DNA from: Paragemmobacter amnigenus
GTDB lineage: Bacteria; Pseudomonadota; Alphaproteobacteria; Rhodobacterales; Rhodobacteraceae
Direction: 5' to 3'
Assembly (NCBI RefSeq): GCF_009908265.2
Contig: NZ_JAAATX020000002.1
Location: 186,001 to 250,000, forward strand
Length of the DNA stretch: 64,000 bases
The position numbers and the translations under genes are program-made. This document shows, one piece after another, positions 26,545 through 37,289 of this stretch. Each line of letters begins with the position of its first letter. Positions within the stretch are counted from its first letter, which is position 1. The notes under the pieces are model-generated. The model saw only the letters and a program-made list of their open reading frames with translations, made no database searches and was not told the origin of the DNA.

Positions 26545-28097
26545 CAGGCGTCGACCACCTTGGTCGTGGCCTTCATCGACAGGGCGAGCGAGGAGAAGCG
26601 GGCCTGCGCCACCTCGCCAAAGAGTGACTTGCCGCGTTCGGTCAGCGAGAGTTCGAGGACGCGCTTCTTGGGCAGCCAGCGGAGCGCGCCCGCCTCGGCC
26701 GGATCGGCGATGGAGAACATGGCACCGAAGCGCATGGCCTTTCCCAGCACCTCGGCCTCCTGGATCTGCTGGTCGGTGAGCAGGCGGAAGAGCGGTTCGA
26801 GCCGCGATCCGGCGCGCGAGTTCTTGTAGCGGTGCAGCAGCGACAGCCCGAGGAACACGCGCCCCGGATGGTCCAGCCCGCCAAGATTGGCGCGGGTGGC
26901 GTTGTCGAAGCAGACCTCGGCGCGGTAGTCGGGATGGGCGCGCCATGTGGTGTCGTGCAGCAGGCAGGCGGCCTTGATCAGGCGCAGGCGGTCTCGGTCG
27001 GCATCCTTGAAGAGCGGAAGCAGGAAGTCGTAGAGCTTCTTGCCGAAACCCGGCACGCGGGCCGAGGTCATCTCGGCCATGCGCGCGGCTTCGATCAGCG
27101 GGTCGCGCTGGCGCAGGCGGGGGGGCATCTGTTCGTAGAGCAGCCCCTCGCGGATGCCATAGGCGGAGACGTCGATCTCGGAGGGTTTGAGGATGCGGAT
27201 GAGTTCGCGCAGCACCTCGCAGGCCAGCGGGACGAGTTCCATCCGTTCGGTCGAGGTGCCCGTGCGCGCGCGCAGGAGTGCAAGGTCATTGGCAGCGATC
27301 CAGTCGAGCGTGTCGAGCAGGCTTTGCGGCGTCATGCGGTATTCGTGAAGCACGGTCAGCGGATAGTTGCGCCGTTCCATGTCGAGCCGCGCGATGACGC
27401 GCCATGAGCCGCCGACAAGGTAGATGCGTTCGCCCGTCGATTTGATCTCTGCCTGCGCGGTCTTGAGGACGCGTTCGATCAGCTTTTGCCGCTTCTTCTC
27501 GCCCCCCTTGACCTGTTGCAGCCGGAAGGGGCCAAGGGGCGTGGAGACGCGCTTGCCCACCTTGCCGTCGCCGATGCGGGCGAGTTCCATCGAATTGCCG
27601 CCGATGTCACAGACCAGACCCTTTGCCTCTGGCCAGCCCAGCAGCACGCCCTGTGCGGAGAGCCGCGCCTCTTCGTCGCCATCGACCACCCAGAGTTTCA
27701 GCCCCGTCTCGCGCAGGACCTCGGCCTGGAAATCGGGGCCATCGGCGGCCTCGCGCGTGGCAGCGGTGGCGACGACGGTCAGGGTGTTGATGCCCATGCC
27801 TTCGGCCAGAAGGGCAAAGCGTTTCAGGGCGGCAAGCGCGCGCTTGCGGCCTTCGGGGTTGAGCCTGCCGGTTTCATGCAGGCCCTTGCCCAGGCCGCAC
27901 ATGATCTTTTCGTTGAAGAAATAGGCGGGGCTGCGGGCCGCGCCGTCAAAGACCACCATGCGGACCGAGTTCGAGCCGACATCGACTACGCCCACCCGCG
28001 ACAGGGCGCGGGCCGAGGGGTCGTCAAAGATCGGGCGACCGAAGGGACCCCATTCCTCGTCGCTGCCGGTGTCGGTGGCGGGGGTGGTGTCGGTCAT
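26544..28097 (-). CDS. ppx: Exopolyphosphatase / Ppx-GppA phosphatase
   Basis: Hydrolyses terminal phosphates of inorganic polyphosphate or pppGpp. The 517-residue protein has the ASKHA-fold N-terminal half (VGVVDVGSNSVRMVVFDG about 35-52, CDIGGNSMELARI about 162-175) and an HD-like helical C-terminal half with LIKAACLLHDTTWRAHPDYRAE. It follows ppk by 80 bases in the same leftward unit, the usual synthesis/degradation pairing. Confidence 0.92.
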   Translation of the reverse strand: MTDTTPATDTGSDEEWGPFGRPIFDDPSARALSRVGVVDVGSNSVRMVVFDGAARSPAYFFNEKIMCGLGKGLHETGRLNPEGRKRALAALKRFALLAEGMGINTLTVVATAATREAADGPDFQAEVLRETGLKLWVVDGDEEARLSAQGVLLGWPEAKGLVCDIGGNSMELARIGDGKVGKRVSTPLGPFRLQQVKGGEKKRQKLIERVLKTAQAEIKSTGERIYLVGGSWRVIARLDMERRNYPLTVLHEYRMTPQSLLDTLDWIAANDLALLRARTGTSTERMELVPLACEVLRELIRILKPSEIDVSAYGIREGLLYEQMPPRLRQRDPLIEAARMAEMTSARVPGFGKKLYDFLLPLFKDADRDRLRLIKAACLLHDTTWRAHPDYRAEVCFDNATRANLGGLDHPGRVFLGLSLLHRYKNSRAGSRLEPLFRLLTDQQIQEAEVLGKAMRFGAMFSIADPAEAGALRWLPKKRVLELSLTERGKSLFGEVAQARFSSLALSMKATTKVVDA

Positions 28098-28177
28098 CTG
28101 GCAGTCCTTAATCTTTCGCGCGGAAGGTGCGCGGAACCGGTGGCAGGGTCAAGGATTCGGGCGGTTACCGGTACGGG

Positions 28178-30373
28178 TCACAGGTCGGAAGCGGGGCTTT
28201 CGTCGCGCAACTGGGCAAGGCGGGGCACGTCCTTGGCCCCCGCCGTGCCGCGCCCCGAGAGCGAGGGGTTTTCCATGAAGAAGCGGTGGCAGGCGAAAAG
28301 TGCGCCGTCCTGCGGGCGCAGGTCGCGGTTGTAGCTGCCATCGGGGCGGAGGACCCAGCTTTGCGCCTCGTCCGCCAGATTGGCGGCCATGATCTGGCTG
28401 ACGATCTGGGCCTTGACGGTGGGGGTCTTGACCTCGACCAGCGTTTCGACGCGGCGGGTCAGGTTGCGGCCCATCCAGTCGGCCGATGACATGAAGACCC
28501 GCGCCTTCTGCGAGGGCAGGCCGTGGCCCGACCCGAAGCAGACGATGCGGGAATGTTCGAGGAAGCGGCCCACGATGGATTTGACGCGGATGTTTTCCGA
28601 CATGCCCTTCACGCCCGGCCGCAGGCCGCAGATGCCCCGGATGACGAGGCTGATCTTCACCCCGGCCTGTGAGGCGGCGTAGAGGGCGTCGATCACCTCG
28701 GCATCGATGAGGGAGTTCATCTTGGCCCAGATTTCGGCGGGGCGGCCCTTGCGGGCATGGTCCGCCTCTTCCGCGATCAGGCCGAGCAGGCGGGGTTTGA
28801 GGGTGATGGGCGAGATGGCGAGGTTTTCCAGCCCCTCGGGCTGCACATAGCCCGAAAGGTAGTTGAACACCTTGGTCGCATCGCGCCCCAGCGCGGGGTC
28901 GCAGGTGAAGAAGCTGAGGTCGGTATAGATGCGCGCCGTGATCGGGTGGTAGTTGCCCGTGCCGTAATGGGTGTAGGTGACGAGATTCTCGCCCTCGCGC
29001 CGGACGACGGTGCTGATCTTGGCGTGGGTCTTGTACTGGATGAAGCCGTAGACGACATGGGCGCCCGCGCGTTCCAGACGGCGGGACTGGCGGATGTTGG
29101 CGGCCTCGTCGAAGCGGGCCTTGAGTTCGACGAGGGCGGTGACGGATTTGCCGGCCTCGGCCGCCTCGCAGAGCGCGCTGACCACGGGGCTGTCCCAGGA
29201 GGTGCGGTAGAGCGTCTGCTTGATCGCCAACACGTTCGGGTCGCGCGCCGCCTGTTCGAGGAAGCGGATCACGAGGTCGAAGGATTCGTAGGGGTGGTGC
29301 AGGAGGATGTCCTTCTGCCGGATCGCGGCGAAGAGGTCGCCGTCATGGTCCTGCACCCGTTCCGGCACGCGCGAGGCGAAGGGGGGCCAGAGCAGGTCGG
29401 GCCGCGAGGAGAGGACGAGTTCCTTCAGGTCCGCCACGCCGAGCAGGCCGCGCACCTCGACCACCATGTCTTCGGTCACGCCAAGCTCGTCCATAATGAG
29501 GGCGCGCAGTTCGGGGGGGGCGCCGGCGGAGATCTTCAGCCGGATCACCTCGCCCCGGCGGCGGCGTTTCAGGGCGGTTTCGAATTCGCGGACGAGGTCT
29601 TCGGCCTCGTCCTCCACCTCGAGATCGCTGTCGCGCAGGACGCGGAAGATGCAGTGGCCGCGGTCGGTATAGCCGGGGAAGAGCATGTCGAGATGCAGGA
29701 GAAGCAGCTCTTCCAGCGGCAGATAGCGGTTCTCGCCGGGTTTGCCGGGCAGGGGGACGAAGCGGGCGATCTGCTGCGGGATGGGGAGCAGGGCCTGAAG
29801 CGTGCGGTGGTCGCTTTCGCGTTCGAGTTCGAGGGCGAGGGAGAAGCCCGTATTGGGGATGAAGGGGAAGGGGTGGGCCGGGTCGATGGCAAGCGGCGAG
29901 AGGACCGGAAAGACCTTGTGCAGGAAATGCGCCTCGAGGTGTTTGAGGTCGCGCGCGGTGAGTTTGGAGCGGGTGAGCAGCGTGATGCCCTGCCCCTCCA
30001 TCTCGCGGCGGAGTTTGTTGTAGACGGTCTGTTGCGTCTGCATCAGGCGGCGCGCATCGGCATGGATGAGGGCAAGCTGTTCTGCGGGGCTGCGGCCATC
30101 CTCGGACAGGGTGGCGTTGCCGTTGCGGACAAGCGCGCGCAGGCCCGCGACGCGGACGGTGTAGAATTCGTCAAGGTTGGTGGCAGAGATCGACAGGAAG
30201 CGCAGGCGTTCCAGCAGGGGGACGGCGGGGTTCGACGCCTCGTCCAGCACGCGCCAGTTGAAGGCGAGCCACGAGAGTTCGCGGTTGAAGAAGCGGCGGG
30301 GGCCAGTGCGGTCCGCTTCCGCGATGGCGACGGGCGCGGGGAAGGAGGATTTGAGGAAATCGGCCTGGGTCAT
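28178..30373 (-). CDS. ppk: Polyphosphate kinase 1
   Basis: Reversible synthesis of inorganic polyphosphate from ATP. The 731-residue protein has the N-terminal [20 protein letters not shown] domain, the phosphohistidine region [16 protein letters not shown] with [21 protein letters not shown], and the second PLD-like HKD-derived domain around [15 protein letters not shown]. The start at 30373 gives [12 protein letters not shown]; an in-frame ORF extends 19 codons further without family match. It lies between hda and ppx. A second, unrelated polyphosphate kinase (PPK2) is at 42533. Confidence 0.94.
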   Translation of the reverse strand: MTQADFLKSSFPAPVAIAEADRTGPRRFFNRELSWLAFNWRVLDEASNPAVPLLERLRFLSISATNLDEFYTVRVAGLRALVRNGNATLSEDGRSPAEQLALIHADARRLMQTQQTVYNKLRREMEGQGITLLTRSKLTARDLKHLEAHFLHKVFPVLSPLAIDPAHPFPFIPNTGFSLALELERESDHRTLQALLPIPQQIARFVPLPGKPGENRYLPLEELLLLHLDMLFPGYTDRGHCIFRVLRDSDLEVEDEAEDLVREFETALKRRRRGEVIRLKISAGAPPELRALIMDELGVTEDMVVEVRGLLGVADLKELVLSSRPDLLWPPFASRVPERVQDHDGDLFAAIRQKDILLHHPYESFDLVIRFLEQAARDPNVLAIKQTLYRTSWDSPVVSALCEAAEAGKSVTALVELKARFDEAANIRQSRRLERAGAHVVYGFIQYKTHAKISTVVRREGENLVTYTHYGTGNYHPITARIYTDLSFFTCDPALGRDATKVFNYLSGYVQPEGLENLAISPITLKPRLLGLIAEEADHARKGRPAEIWAKMNSLIDAEVIDALYAASQAGVKISLVIRGICGLRPGVKGMSENIRVKSIVGRFLEHSRIVCFGSGHGLPSQKARVFMSSADWMGRNLTRRVETLVEVKTPTVKAQIVSQIMAANLADEAQSWVLRPDGSYNRDLRPQDGALFACHRFFMENPSLSGRGTAGAKDVPRLAQLRDESPASDL

Positions 30374-30482
30374 GGGGCGGGGGCTACCGGAGACATGCGA
30401 CGGTTCTGTGACATGCGGCCATGTGAGCATCGCGGGGCGGGACTGTCCAGCGGGGAAGCGGGCCGGTGTGATGCAGGGGGCG

Positions 30483-30504
30483 GGATGGGCGGTCTTGCCC
30501 GTCC
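30483..30504. repeat. GGATGGGC-type hairpin at the hda stop codon
   Basis: GGATGGGC (30483-30490) and GCCCGTCC (30497-30504), one G-T pair, loop GGTCTT. On the minus strand the hda stop codon TAG (30504-30506) forms the edge of the repeat (GTAGGACGGGC). Relatives are at 37256, 41708, 46673 and 46739. Confidence 0.65.
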
Positions 30505-31184
30505 TACGGATATGCCACGTCGCGGCCGATCAGGTCGGCGGCAAGCTGGCGGGTGACGGGGCGGCCCTGCGCCAGTGCGACGGCGTCGAGCGCCGCCACC
30601 AGTTGCCGTGCGGCGGCGAGCGAGCGTTCCATCCGCAGGACCATGTAGGGAATCAGGTTCGGCGGCACCACGATCTGGCGGTCGGAGAAGAGCTTGACCA
30701 GCACCGCCGACAGGAGCGCGTCGTCGGGCGCGTCGAGGCGGGTCAGGGGCGCGGCCATCAGGCGGCTGGCAAGGTCGGGCAGCGTCAGCCCCCAGTCGCG
30801 CGGGGGTCTGGTGGCGGTGACGAGCAGGGCCGCCCCTTGGGTGACGATGTTGTGCAGGTGGAAGAAGGCGGCCTCGGCCGCGCGGTTGCCGGCGACGGTT
30901 TCGGCATCCTCGACCGCGACGGGGCCGGCGGCGGTCAGGCTGGGGATGTCGGCATCGGCCAGCGCTGCGCCGCGCACCAGCGCCGCGCCTGTCTGCTGCG
31001 CCCAGATATGGGCGAGGTGGGTCTTGCCGCTGCCCCGCGGCCCCACGACCAGCATCTTGGCACTGGGCCAGGCCTGCCAGCCGTCGATGGCGGCCAGCGC
31101 GGGGGCGTTGGCGGGGGAGATGAAGAAATCCTCGCGGCGGAAGGTTTCGGCCACGGGCAGGTCGAAGGCAAGCTGGCGGATCAC
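30504..31184 (-). CDS. hdaA: DnaA-related AAA+ protein, Hda-like
   Basis: A 226-residue DnaA-type AAA+ domain without the C-terminal DNA-binding domain, as in Hda/HdaA, which with the sliding clamp stimulates hydrolysis of DnaA-bound ATP and limits re-initiation. The N-terminal QLAFDLP is a clamp-binding-like motif; Walker A is GPRGSGKTH (about 48-56), and the sensor region [16 protein letters not shown] is present. It starts with GTG at 31184, overlapping the upstream permease stop by 4 bases. Next to ppk, an arrangement I recall in other alphaproteobacteria. Confidence 0.87.
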   Translation of the reverse strand: MIRQLAFDLPVAETFRREDFFISPANAPALAAIDGWQAWPSAKMLVVGPRGSGKTHLAHIWAQQTGAALVRGAALADADIPSLTAAGPVAVEDAETVAGNRAAEAAFFHLHNIVTQGAALLVTATRPPRDWGLTLPDLASRLMAAPLTRLDAPDDALLSAVLVKLFSDRQIVVPPNLIPYMVLRMERSLAAARQLVAALDAVALAQGRPVTRQLAADLIGRDVAYP

Positions 31185-32269
31185 TCGGCCGCCTCGTCCT
31201 CGGGGGGCTGGGCGCGGCCGGCATAGCCTTTGTAGAGCAGGCTTGCATGGTATTGCTGGATGCCGAAGCGGGCGAAGACGCCGATGGCGGCGGCGACGGG
31301 GACGGCCACCAGCATCCCCACGAACCCGAAGAGCGAGCCGAAGGCCGAAAGCGCGAAGAGCAGCCAGACGGGGTGCAGGCCCACGGAATTGCCCACCAGT
31401 TTCGGCGTCAGGATGTTGCCTTCGAAGAATTGCCCCGCGGCGAAGATGCCCGCGATGATGGCGATCGACACCCAGTCGCCCCAGAACTGGAACAGCGCAA
31501 GCCCGATGGCCAGCGCCCCGCCCACCAAGGAGCCTACGTAAGGGATGAAGGTGATCGCGCCCGCGATGGCCCCCACGATCAGGCCGAATTGCAGGCCCGC
31601 CAGCATCAGCGCGATGGAATAGAAGGTGCCGAGCAGCAGGCAGACGGACAATTGCCCGCGCACGAAGCCCGCGAGGACCGCGTTGATCTCGTTCCCCAGC
31701 CTGCGGATCGTTGGCGCATGGTCGCGGGGCAGGAGGCTGTCGATCTTGGCCACCATGTGGTCCCAGTCGAGCAGCATGTAGAAGGCCACGACCGGCACCA
31801 CGACGATGAAGATCACCGCCGACACCAGAGACATGGCCGAGGAGATCAGCGTCTCGGCAAGCTGGCCGCCCTTGGCCTGTATCCCCTCGGCGATCTGGGC
31901 GAGGGTCTGGCGCATGGTCGAGGTGCTGTCCGAGAGTTCGGGGAAGCGTTCGGTCAGGAAGGTCTGCAGGCGCTGGGCAATCTCGGGGGCGGCGTTGATG
32001 AGGCCCGTGAGCTGCTGGATCAGGGTGGGGATGATGGCAAGGATAAGAAGGACCGCGATCAGCAGCGCCACGAGCGAGATGGTGACCGTCGCGCCGACCC
32101 GCGACAGTCCGGCCCGTTCCAGCCTGTCGGCCACCGGATCGAGGAAATATGCGATGGCCCCACCGACCAGAAACGGCAGCATGACATTGCCAAGCGCCCA
32201 GAGCAGGATGAGGAACACCGCCGAGGCGATCCCCCAGTAGAGAAGCTGTTGCCGGACGGGCAGGGCCAT
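31181..32269 (-). CDS. AI-2E/PerM-family membrane transporter
   Basis: A 362-residue membrane protein of the AI-2E transporter superfamily. It has two N-terminal segments ([44 protein letters not shown]), a periplasmic helical stretch, and a C-terminal membrane bundle with [20 protein letters not shown] and the family PKLVG motif. Members export AI-2, or act as Na+/H+ or other permeases; the substrate here is open. The ATG at 32269 has AAAGG 8 bases upstream; a GTG at 32275 is too close to it. It starts the nine-gene leftward block. Confidence 0.87.
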   Translation of the reverse strand: MALPVRQQLLYWGIASAVFLILLWALGNVMLPFLVGGAIAYFLDPVADRLERAGLSRVGATVTISLVALLIAVLLILAIIPTLIQQLTGLINAAPEIAQRLQTFLTERFPELSDSTSTMRQTLAQIAEGIQAKGGQLAETLISSAMSLVSAVIFIVVVPVVAFYMLLDWDHMVAKIDSLLPRDHAPTIRRLGNEINAVLAGFVRGQLSVCLLLGTFYSIALMLAGLQFGLIVGAIAGAITFIPYVGSLVGGALAIGLALFQFWGDWVSIAIIAGIFAAGQFFEGNILTPKLVGNSVGLHPVWLLFALSAFGSLFGFVGMLVAVPVAAAIGVFARFGIQQYHASLLYKGYAGRAQPPEDEAAE

Positions 32270-32422
32270 TGTCACGCCTTTCGCTGTGCGGGGAGCATAT
32301 CACCATTGCCGCGACGCGGCGCAAGGGGATTGGGTCGCAAGGCGTGGCAGGGTGCGGCGCTGTTGCCTGCCCCGCCGCTTCCCGCTAGGAACGTGCCGAA
32401 CGTTTCACACGAGGCCCGTCCC

Positions 32423-33760
32423 ATGCGTCTGACCCGCTACTTCCTGCCCGTCCTGAAGGAAAACCCTGCCGAGGCGCAGATCGTGTCGCACCGCTACATG
32501 CTGCGGGCGGGGATGATCAAGCAGCAGGCGGCGGGGATCTATTCCTGGTTGCCGCTGGGTTATCGCGTGCTGCGCCGGATCGAGGAGATCGTGCATCAGG
32601 AGCAGGTGCGGGCGGGGCATATCCCGCTGCTGATGCCCACGCTGCAACCGGCGGACCTGTGGCGGGAGTCGGGGCGGTACGACGATTACGGGCAGGAGAT
32701 GCTGCGGATCACCGACCGGCAGAAGCGCGAGATGCTCTATGGGCCCACGAACGAGGAGATGATCACCGACATCTTCCGCGCCCATGTGAACAGCTACAAG
32801 GACCTGCCGCTGACGCTTTACCATATCCAGTGGAAGTTCCGCGACGAGATGCGGCCGCGTTTCGGCGTGATGCGCGGGCGCGAGTTCCTGATGAAGGACG
32901 GGTATAACTTTGACGTGGATCGGGACTCGGCGCTGCATGCCTATAACCGGCACATGGTTTCCTATCTGCGGACCTATGAGCGGATGGGTCTGACCGCCAT
33001 TCCGATGCGCGCGGCCTCTGGCCCCATCGGGGGGGACAATACGCATGAATTCCTCGTGCTGGCGCAGACGGGCGAGTCCGAGGTGTTCTATGACGACCGC
33101 GTGACGGGGCTGAAGCTGGGCGCGCGGGACATCGACTATGACGACCGCGCACAGGTGGCGAAGGTCTGCGAGGAGTTCACCACCCTTTATGCCCGCACCG
33201 ACGAGACGCATGACGAGGCGGTGTTCGCGGGCGTGCCCGAGGCGCACCGCAAGGTCGGGCGCGGGATCGAGGTCGGGCAGATCTTCTATTTCGGGACCAA
33301 GTATTCCGAGTCGATGGGGGCGACGGTCGTCACGGCAGACGGGTCGCGTGTGCCGGTCGAGATGGGGTCGCACGGGATCGGCGTGTCGCGTCTGTTGGGC
33401 GCGATCATCGAGGCGAGCCATGACGACAAGGGGATCATCTGGCCCGAGGGTGTGACGCCCTTCCCTGTGGGCATCGTGAACCTCAAGCAGGGCGATGGCG
33501 CGGCGGATGCGGCCTGCGAGGGGCTTTACAAGGCGCTGGCCGCGCGGGGGCTGGAGGCGCTGTATGACGACCGCGACGAACGGGCGGGGGCGAAGTTCGC
33601 CACGATGGACCTGATCGGCCTGCCGTGGCGGATCACGGTCGGCCCGCGCGGGCTGGCGAATGGCGTGGTGGAAGTCACCTCGCGCCGGACGGGCGAAAGC
33701 GAGGAGATGTCGCCCGAGGCGGCGGTGGACCGGATCGCGCAGATCTACGCGGGGCGGTGA
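32423..33760 (+). CDS. proS: Prolyl-tRNA synthetase (short alphaproteobacterial type)
   Basis: Charges tRNA-Pro. The 445-residue class II enzyme lacks the INS editing domain found in longer bacterial ProRS, as is normal in alphaproteobacteria. Motif 1 and 2 regions are visible ([45 protein letters not shown]) and motif 3 ([18 protein letters not shown]), followed by the HGTP anticodon-binding domain. The start at 32423 matches [15 protein letters not shown] of the family. It is divergent from the AI-2E-type gene, with promoters in the 153 bases between. Confidence 0.95.
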   Translation: MRLTRYFLPVLKENPAEAQIVSHRYMLRAGMIKQQAAGIYSWLPLGYRVLRRIEEIVHQEQVRAGHIPLLMPTLQPADLWRESGRYDDYGQEMLRITDRQKREMLYGPTNEEMITDIFRAHVNSYKDLPLTLYHIQWKFRDEMRPRFGVMRGREFLMKDGYNFDVDRDSALHAYNRHMVSYLRTYERMGLTAIPMRAASGPIGGDNTHEFLVLAQTGESEVFYDDRVTGLKLGARDIDYDDRAQVAKVCEEFTTLYARTDETHDEAVFAGVPEAHRKVGRGIEVGQIFYFGTKYSESMGATVVTADGSRVPVEMGSHGIGVSRLLGAIIEASHDDKGIIWPEGVTPFPVGIVNLKQGDGAADAACEGLYKALAARGLEALYDDRDERAGAKFATMDLIGLPWRITVGPRGLANGVVEVTSRRTGESEEMSPEAAVDRIAQIYAGR

Positions 33761-33768
33761 CCGGCGGA

Positions 33769-33790
33769 CGAATTTTCTGGCGAAAATTCG
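33769..33790. repeat. 9-bp-arm palindrome after proS
   Basis: CGAATTTTC (33769-33777) and GAAAATTCG (33782-33790) with loop TGGC, 8 bases after the proS stop. In size and loop it recalls the TGGCGCA hairpins of the 45.1- and 49.5-kb elements. Confidence 0.6.
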
Positions 33791-33820
33791 GGGAAAGGGC
33801 TGTGCCCTTTCCCCTTCTTC
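33790..33820 (+). terminator. proS terminator
   Basis: Perfect 11-bp stem GGGGAAAGGGC / GCCCTTTCCCC with a 3-base loop (33790-33814), followed by TTCTTC. Confidence 0.75.
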
Positions 33821-33945
33821 ATGCATGTGCGGGAACCCGTACCCGTTTCCGAGGCTGGCGTGACGTGGCGTCAGGGCACGGGATGTCGCGTTGACCTTTC
33901 CGTGCGGCGGCGCATCCTGCCGGATGGAGTTACGGAGATCTCTGA

Positions 33946-34611
33946 ATGTCGCTGCCCGCCGACCATCCACGCCTGAAGAAGCGACCCTTTTCCGCCGGCG
34001 AGTTGCTGGCGGACGGGATCGTCCATGCGGTGGCGTTGCTGGCGGGGGTGATCGCCTTTGCGGTGCTGCTGGGCCATGTGCTGGGGCGGGGCGAGGTGGG
34101 GCTCTTCGCGGCGCTGGCGGTCTATGCGGCGGGGTATTTCGCCATGTTCGGCTTTTCGCTGGCCTATAACATGGTGCCGAATTCGGCGCTGAAATGGGTG
34201 CTGCGGCGGTTCGACCATTCGGCCATCTATGTGATGATCGCAGGCACCTATACGGCAGTGGTGGTGCAGTTCGAGGACTGGCGCTTTGCCGCCGTGCTGG
34301 CGGGGGTGGTCTGGTGCGGGGCCATCCTTGGCGCGGTGGTCAAGATCGCGCTGCCGGGGCGCTATGACAGGCTGTCGGTGCTGGCCTATATCGCGCTGGG
34401 CTGGGTGGGCGTTGCCGCCGTGGGGCCGGCGCGCGAGGCGCTGCCGGGGGTTTCGCTGTGGCTGCTGGTGCTGGGCGGGGTGACCTATGTGGCGGGGGTG
34501 GGGTTCTACCGCTGGCACGGGCTGAAATTCCACAACGCGATCTGGCATCTGTTCGTGGCGGTGGCGGCGGGGCTGCATTTCGCGGCGGTGGCAGTGGCGG
34601 TTGCGGGGTGA
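33946..34611 (+). CDS. Hemolysin III family (PAQR/TrhA) membrane protein
   Basis: A 221-residue protein with seven predicted membrane segments and the PAQR signatures: GELLADGIVHAVALLAG (first motif), RRFDHSAIYVMIAGTYT (second, Asp-His), and FYRWHGLKFHNAIWHLFVAVAAGLHF with the metal-ligand histidines. Bacterial members influence membrane lipid homeostasis; direct haemolysis is doubtful. Monocistronic; a GGAG precedes the ATG. Confidence 0.88.
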   Translation: MSLPADHPRLKKRPFSAGELLADGIVHAVALLAGVIAFAVLLGHVLGRGEVGLFAALAVYAAGYFAMFGFSLAYNMVPNSALKWVLRRFDHSAIYVMIAGTYTAVVVQFEDWRFAAVLAGVVWCGAILGAVVKIALPGRYDRLSVLAYIALGWVGVAAVGPAREALPGVSLWLLVLGGVTYVAGVGFYRWHGLKFHNAIWHLFVAVAAGLHFAAVAVAVAG

Positions 34612-34717
34612 ACCATCCCCGACGCGTCCGTTTCACGGGGGCGTGGCTTGACCTTGGGGGGCGTTGCGGACAAGGTCCGCGCGCATCTGCCCTGCGGGGC
34701 GTCTGGACAGGCTGGAC

Positions 34718-36001
34718 ATGGCGGTAACTGCCCCCTTCTCGCGCTTTGAATGGATGATCGCGTGGCGCTATCTGCGGGCGCGGCGGGCCGAGGGCGGCGT
34801 GTCGGTGATGACATGGATCAGCCTTGTGGGCATCACGCTGGCCGTCTTTGCCCTGATCGCCACGCTGGCCGTCCGCGCGGGGTTTCGCGCGGAATTCGTC
34901 GACACGATCCTTGGGGCCAATGCCCATGTGACGGTCTATTCCACGGGCCGCGTGACCGAGAACGGCCAGCTTGTGCGGGGGTTTGACGATTATGACGCGC
35001 TGGCCGCGCGGCTGGCAGGGGTCGAAGGCGTCACGCGGGCGGCGCCGCTGATCAAGGGTCAGGTCATGGTCACCGCGGGCGAGGGGTCGACGGGGGCCGA
35101 GGTCTTTGGCATCCGCCCCGCCGATCTGGAGGCGATCCCCCGCGTGGGCCGCGGGGCCGAGGCCGAGGGCGATGTGGGCCGCTTTGCCCAAGGGATCGCC
35201 ATCGGGTCGGGCATCGCGCGCGAATTGGGCGTGGGGCTGGGCGACCGGCTGCGGGTCATCGCGCCTTCGGGGGTCAAGACCGCATTCGGCACCAGCCCGC
35301 GGGTCAATGCCTATGAGGTGGTCTATATCTTTACCGCCGGCCGCTATGACATCGACCGCACCCGCATCTACATGCCCTTTGACGAGGCGCAGTCCTATTT
35401 CAACAAGGAAGGCCGCGCCGACGAGATCGAGGTGATGGTGGTCGAACCGGAGAAGGTGGACGATCTGGCCCCCGCCCTGCTGGGCGCGGCAGGGCCCGAG
35501 GGGATGCTGTGGACATGGCGCGACAGCGCGGGGTCCTTCCTGCGGGCGCTGGATGTGGAGGACAACATCATGTTCGTCATCCTGTCGATCCTCGTGCTGA
35601 TCGCGTCGATGAACATCATCTCGGGGCTGATCATGCTGGTCAAAAACAAGGGGCGGGACATCGGCATCCTGCGGACCATGGGCCTGACCGAGGGGGCGGT
35701 GCTGCGGGTGTTCTTCATCTGCGGGGCTTCGACGGGGCTGGTCGGGACGGCGGCGGGGGTGGTGCTGGGGTGCCTTTTCGCCATCTATATCGACCCGATC
35801 TTTTCCTTCGTGAACTACATGGCGGGGGGCGGGGTCTGGGATCCGTCGATCCGCGGCATCTATGCGCTGCCTGCCAAGTTGCAGGTGGGCGATGTGCTGT
35901 CGGCGGTGGGGCTGTCGCTGTTCTTGTCCTTTGTCGTCACGCTGTTTCCCGCGCGGCGGGCGGCGCGGATGAACCCTGTGGAGGCGCTGCGCTATGAGTG
36001 A
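34718..36001 (+). CDS. lolC: Lipoprotein-releasing ABC permease (LolC/E type)
   Basis: Inner-membrane subunit that extracts lipoproteins for transfer to LolA. 427 residues with four membrane segments: one N-terminal ([22 protein letters not shown]), a large periplasmic domain, then the FtsX-type bundle of three ([41 protein letters not shown] coupling helix; C-terminal [29 protein letters not shown]). A single LolC/E-like gene followed by lolD suggests a homodimer (LolF-type) as in other alphaproteobacteria. The stop overlaps the lolD start by 8 bases. Confidence 0.9.
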   Translation: MAVTAPFSRFEWMIAWRYLRARRAEGGVSVMTWISLVGITLAVFALIATLAVRAGFRAEFVDTILGANAHVTVYSTGRVTENGQLVRGFDDYDALAARLAGVEGVTRAAPLIKGQVMVTAGEGSTGAEVFGIRPADLEAIPRVGRGAEAEGDVGRFAQGIAIGSGIARELGVGLGDRLRVIAPSGVKTAFGTSPRVNAYEVVYIFTAGRYDIDRTRIYMPFDEAQSYFNKEGRADEIEVMVVEPEKVDDLAPALLGAAGPEGMLWTWRDSAGSFLRALDVEDNIMFVILSILVLIASMNIISGLIMLVKNKGRDIGILRTMGLTEGAVLRVFFICGASTGLVGTAAGVVLGCLFAIYIDPIFSFVNYMAGGGVWDPSIRGIYALPAKLQVGDVLSAVGLSLFLSFVVTLFPARRAARMNPVEALRYE

Positions 36002-36671
36002 GGCGGCGCTGGTTCTGGAGGGGATCGAGAAGGGCTATAACCGCGGCAAGCCGTCCGAGGTGATCGTGCTGCGCGGCGCGACGCTGTCGGTGGCGCGGGG
36101 CGAGGTGGTGGCGCTGGTCGCACCCAGCGGGGCGGGGAAGTCGACGCTTTTGCATATCGCGGGGTTGCTGGACACGCCGGATAGGGGCCGTGTGGTCCAT
36201 GGCGGGCGCGAGATGGGGGGGCTGTCTGACCGCACGCGGACCGAGGCGCGGCGGGCGGAGGTGGGGTTCATCTACCAGTTCCACCACCTGCTGCCGGAGT
36301 TTTCCGCCTTGGAAAACATCGTGTTACCCCAGCTTGCCAATGGCGTCGCGCAGCGCGAGGCCGAGGCGCGGGGGCGCGATCTGCTGGGGCGGGTGGGCGT
36401 GGCCGCACGGGCGGATCACCGGCCTGCGGCGCTGTCGGGGGGCGAGCAGCAGCGGGTGGCCTTCTGCCGCGCGCTGGCCAATGCGCCGAAGCTGTTGCTG
36501 GCGGACGAGCCGACGGGAAATCTGGACCCTGCCACGTCGGAGCAGGTGTTCTCGGCGCTGATGGAACTGGTGCGCGAGACGGGGCTTTCGGCGTTGATCG
36601 CCACGCATAATCTGGAGTTGGCGGCGCGGATGGACCGTGTGGTGCGGCTGGATCAGGGGCGGGTGGTCTGA
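35994..36671 (+). CDS. lolD: Lipoprotein-releasing ABC ATPase
   Basis: A 225-residue ATPase energising lipoprotein release. Walker [10 protein letters not shown] is near residues 43-51, the signature [16 protein letters not shown] near 145, Walker [13 protein letters not shown] near 168, and the H-loop in LIATHN. The MacB/LolD-type [25 protein letters not shown] segment is diagnostic. It is translationally coupled to lolC. Confidence 0.93.
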   Translation: MSEAALVLEGIEKGYNRGKPSEVIVLRGATLSVARGEVVALVAPSGAGKSTLLHIAGLLDTPDRGRVVHGGREMGGLSDRTRTEARRAEVGFIYQFHHLLPEFSALENIVLPQLANGVAQREAEARGRDLLGRVGVAARADHRPAALSGGEQQRVAFCRALANAPKLLLADEPTGNLDPATSEQVFSALMELVRETGLSALIATHNLELAARMDRVVRLDQGRVV

Positions 36672-36737
36672 GCGCGCCTTGATGCGGCGTGCGCTTCGTG
36701 GTTTGCTGCGCCTTAACCACGTTGAACGGAGGCCCAG

Positions 36738-37157
36738 ATGCAGCGCGTGTTCCTTTATCCCCTTGGCATGGCGGCGCTTTTCGGGCTGGCGGCCTGTGTC
36801 CTGCCGCAGGGCGGGGCAGAGCCGCAGACATCGGGCGCGGCGGATTATGCCGCGTTCTGCGCGGGGTGCCACGGGGCTGGCGGGGTCGGTGACGGCGAGA
36901 TGGCGGCGGGGCTGGCGCAAAAGCCTGCGGACCTGACGGGGCTGTCGGCGCGCAATGGCGGGCTGTTCCCGACGACGCGGGTGATGGCGCAGATCTGGGG
37001 CTATACCGGTGGCAAGGAAGGCGATCGGGTCATGCCGCAATTCGCCGCGCTGCTGGACGGGGCGCTGGTGCCCTATGACGGCGGCGACGGGATCGAGACG
37101 CCGACGCCGGTGCGGCTGGTCGAGCTGGCGGAGTATCTGAAGGTGCTTCAGAAATAG
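36738..37157 (+). CDS. Lipoprotein c-type cytochrome
   Basis: A 139-residue class I cytochrome c with a lipoprotein signal (MQRVFLYPLGMAALFGLAAC, Cys20) and one haem-binding motif CAGCH (near residue 41-45). The candidate distal methionine is in KEGDRVMPQFAALL (about 99). It should be anchored to the membrane facing the periplasm and carry electrons in a short chain; the partner is unknown. GGAGG precedes the ATG. It converges on an epimerase gene, with a hairpin repeat between. Confidence 0.88.
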   Translation: MQRVFLYPLGMAALFGLAACVLPQGGAEPQTSGAADYAAFCAGCHGAGGVGDGEMAAGLAQKPADLTGLSARNGGLFPTTRVMAQIWGYTGGKEGDRVMPQFAALLDGALVPYDGGDGIETPTPVRLVELAEYLKVLQK

Positions 37158-37255
37158 GACCGACGGTTGTGCAGACGGCTGTGCCGCAAACTGTACATAC
37201 GCGATTTTCGCACGCATTACGCGGTTAGGCGTAGTTCTGTGCGCTGGCGCAAGGC

Positions 37256-37283
37256 GCGGGACGGGCAGGATTGCCCATCCCGC
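37256..37283. repeat. GGAYGGGC-type hairpin between convergent genes
   Basis: GCGGGACGGGCA (37256-37267) pairs with TGCCCATCCCGC (37272-37283), one mismatch, loop GGAT. It may terminate transcription from both sides. Confidence 0.65.
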
Positions 37284-37289
37284 AGGGCG

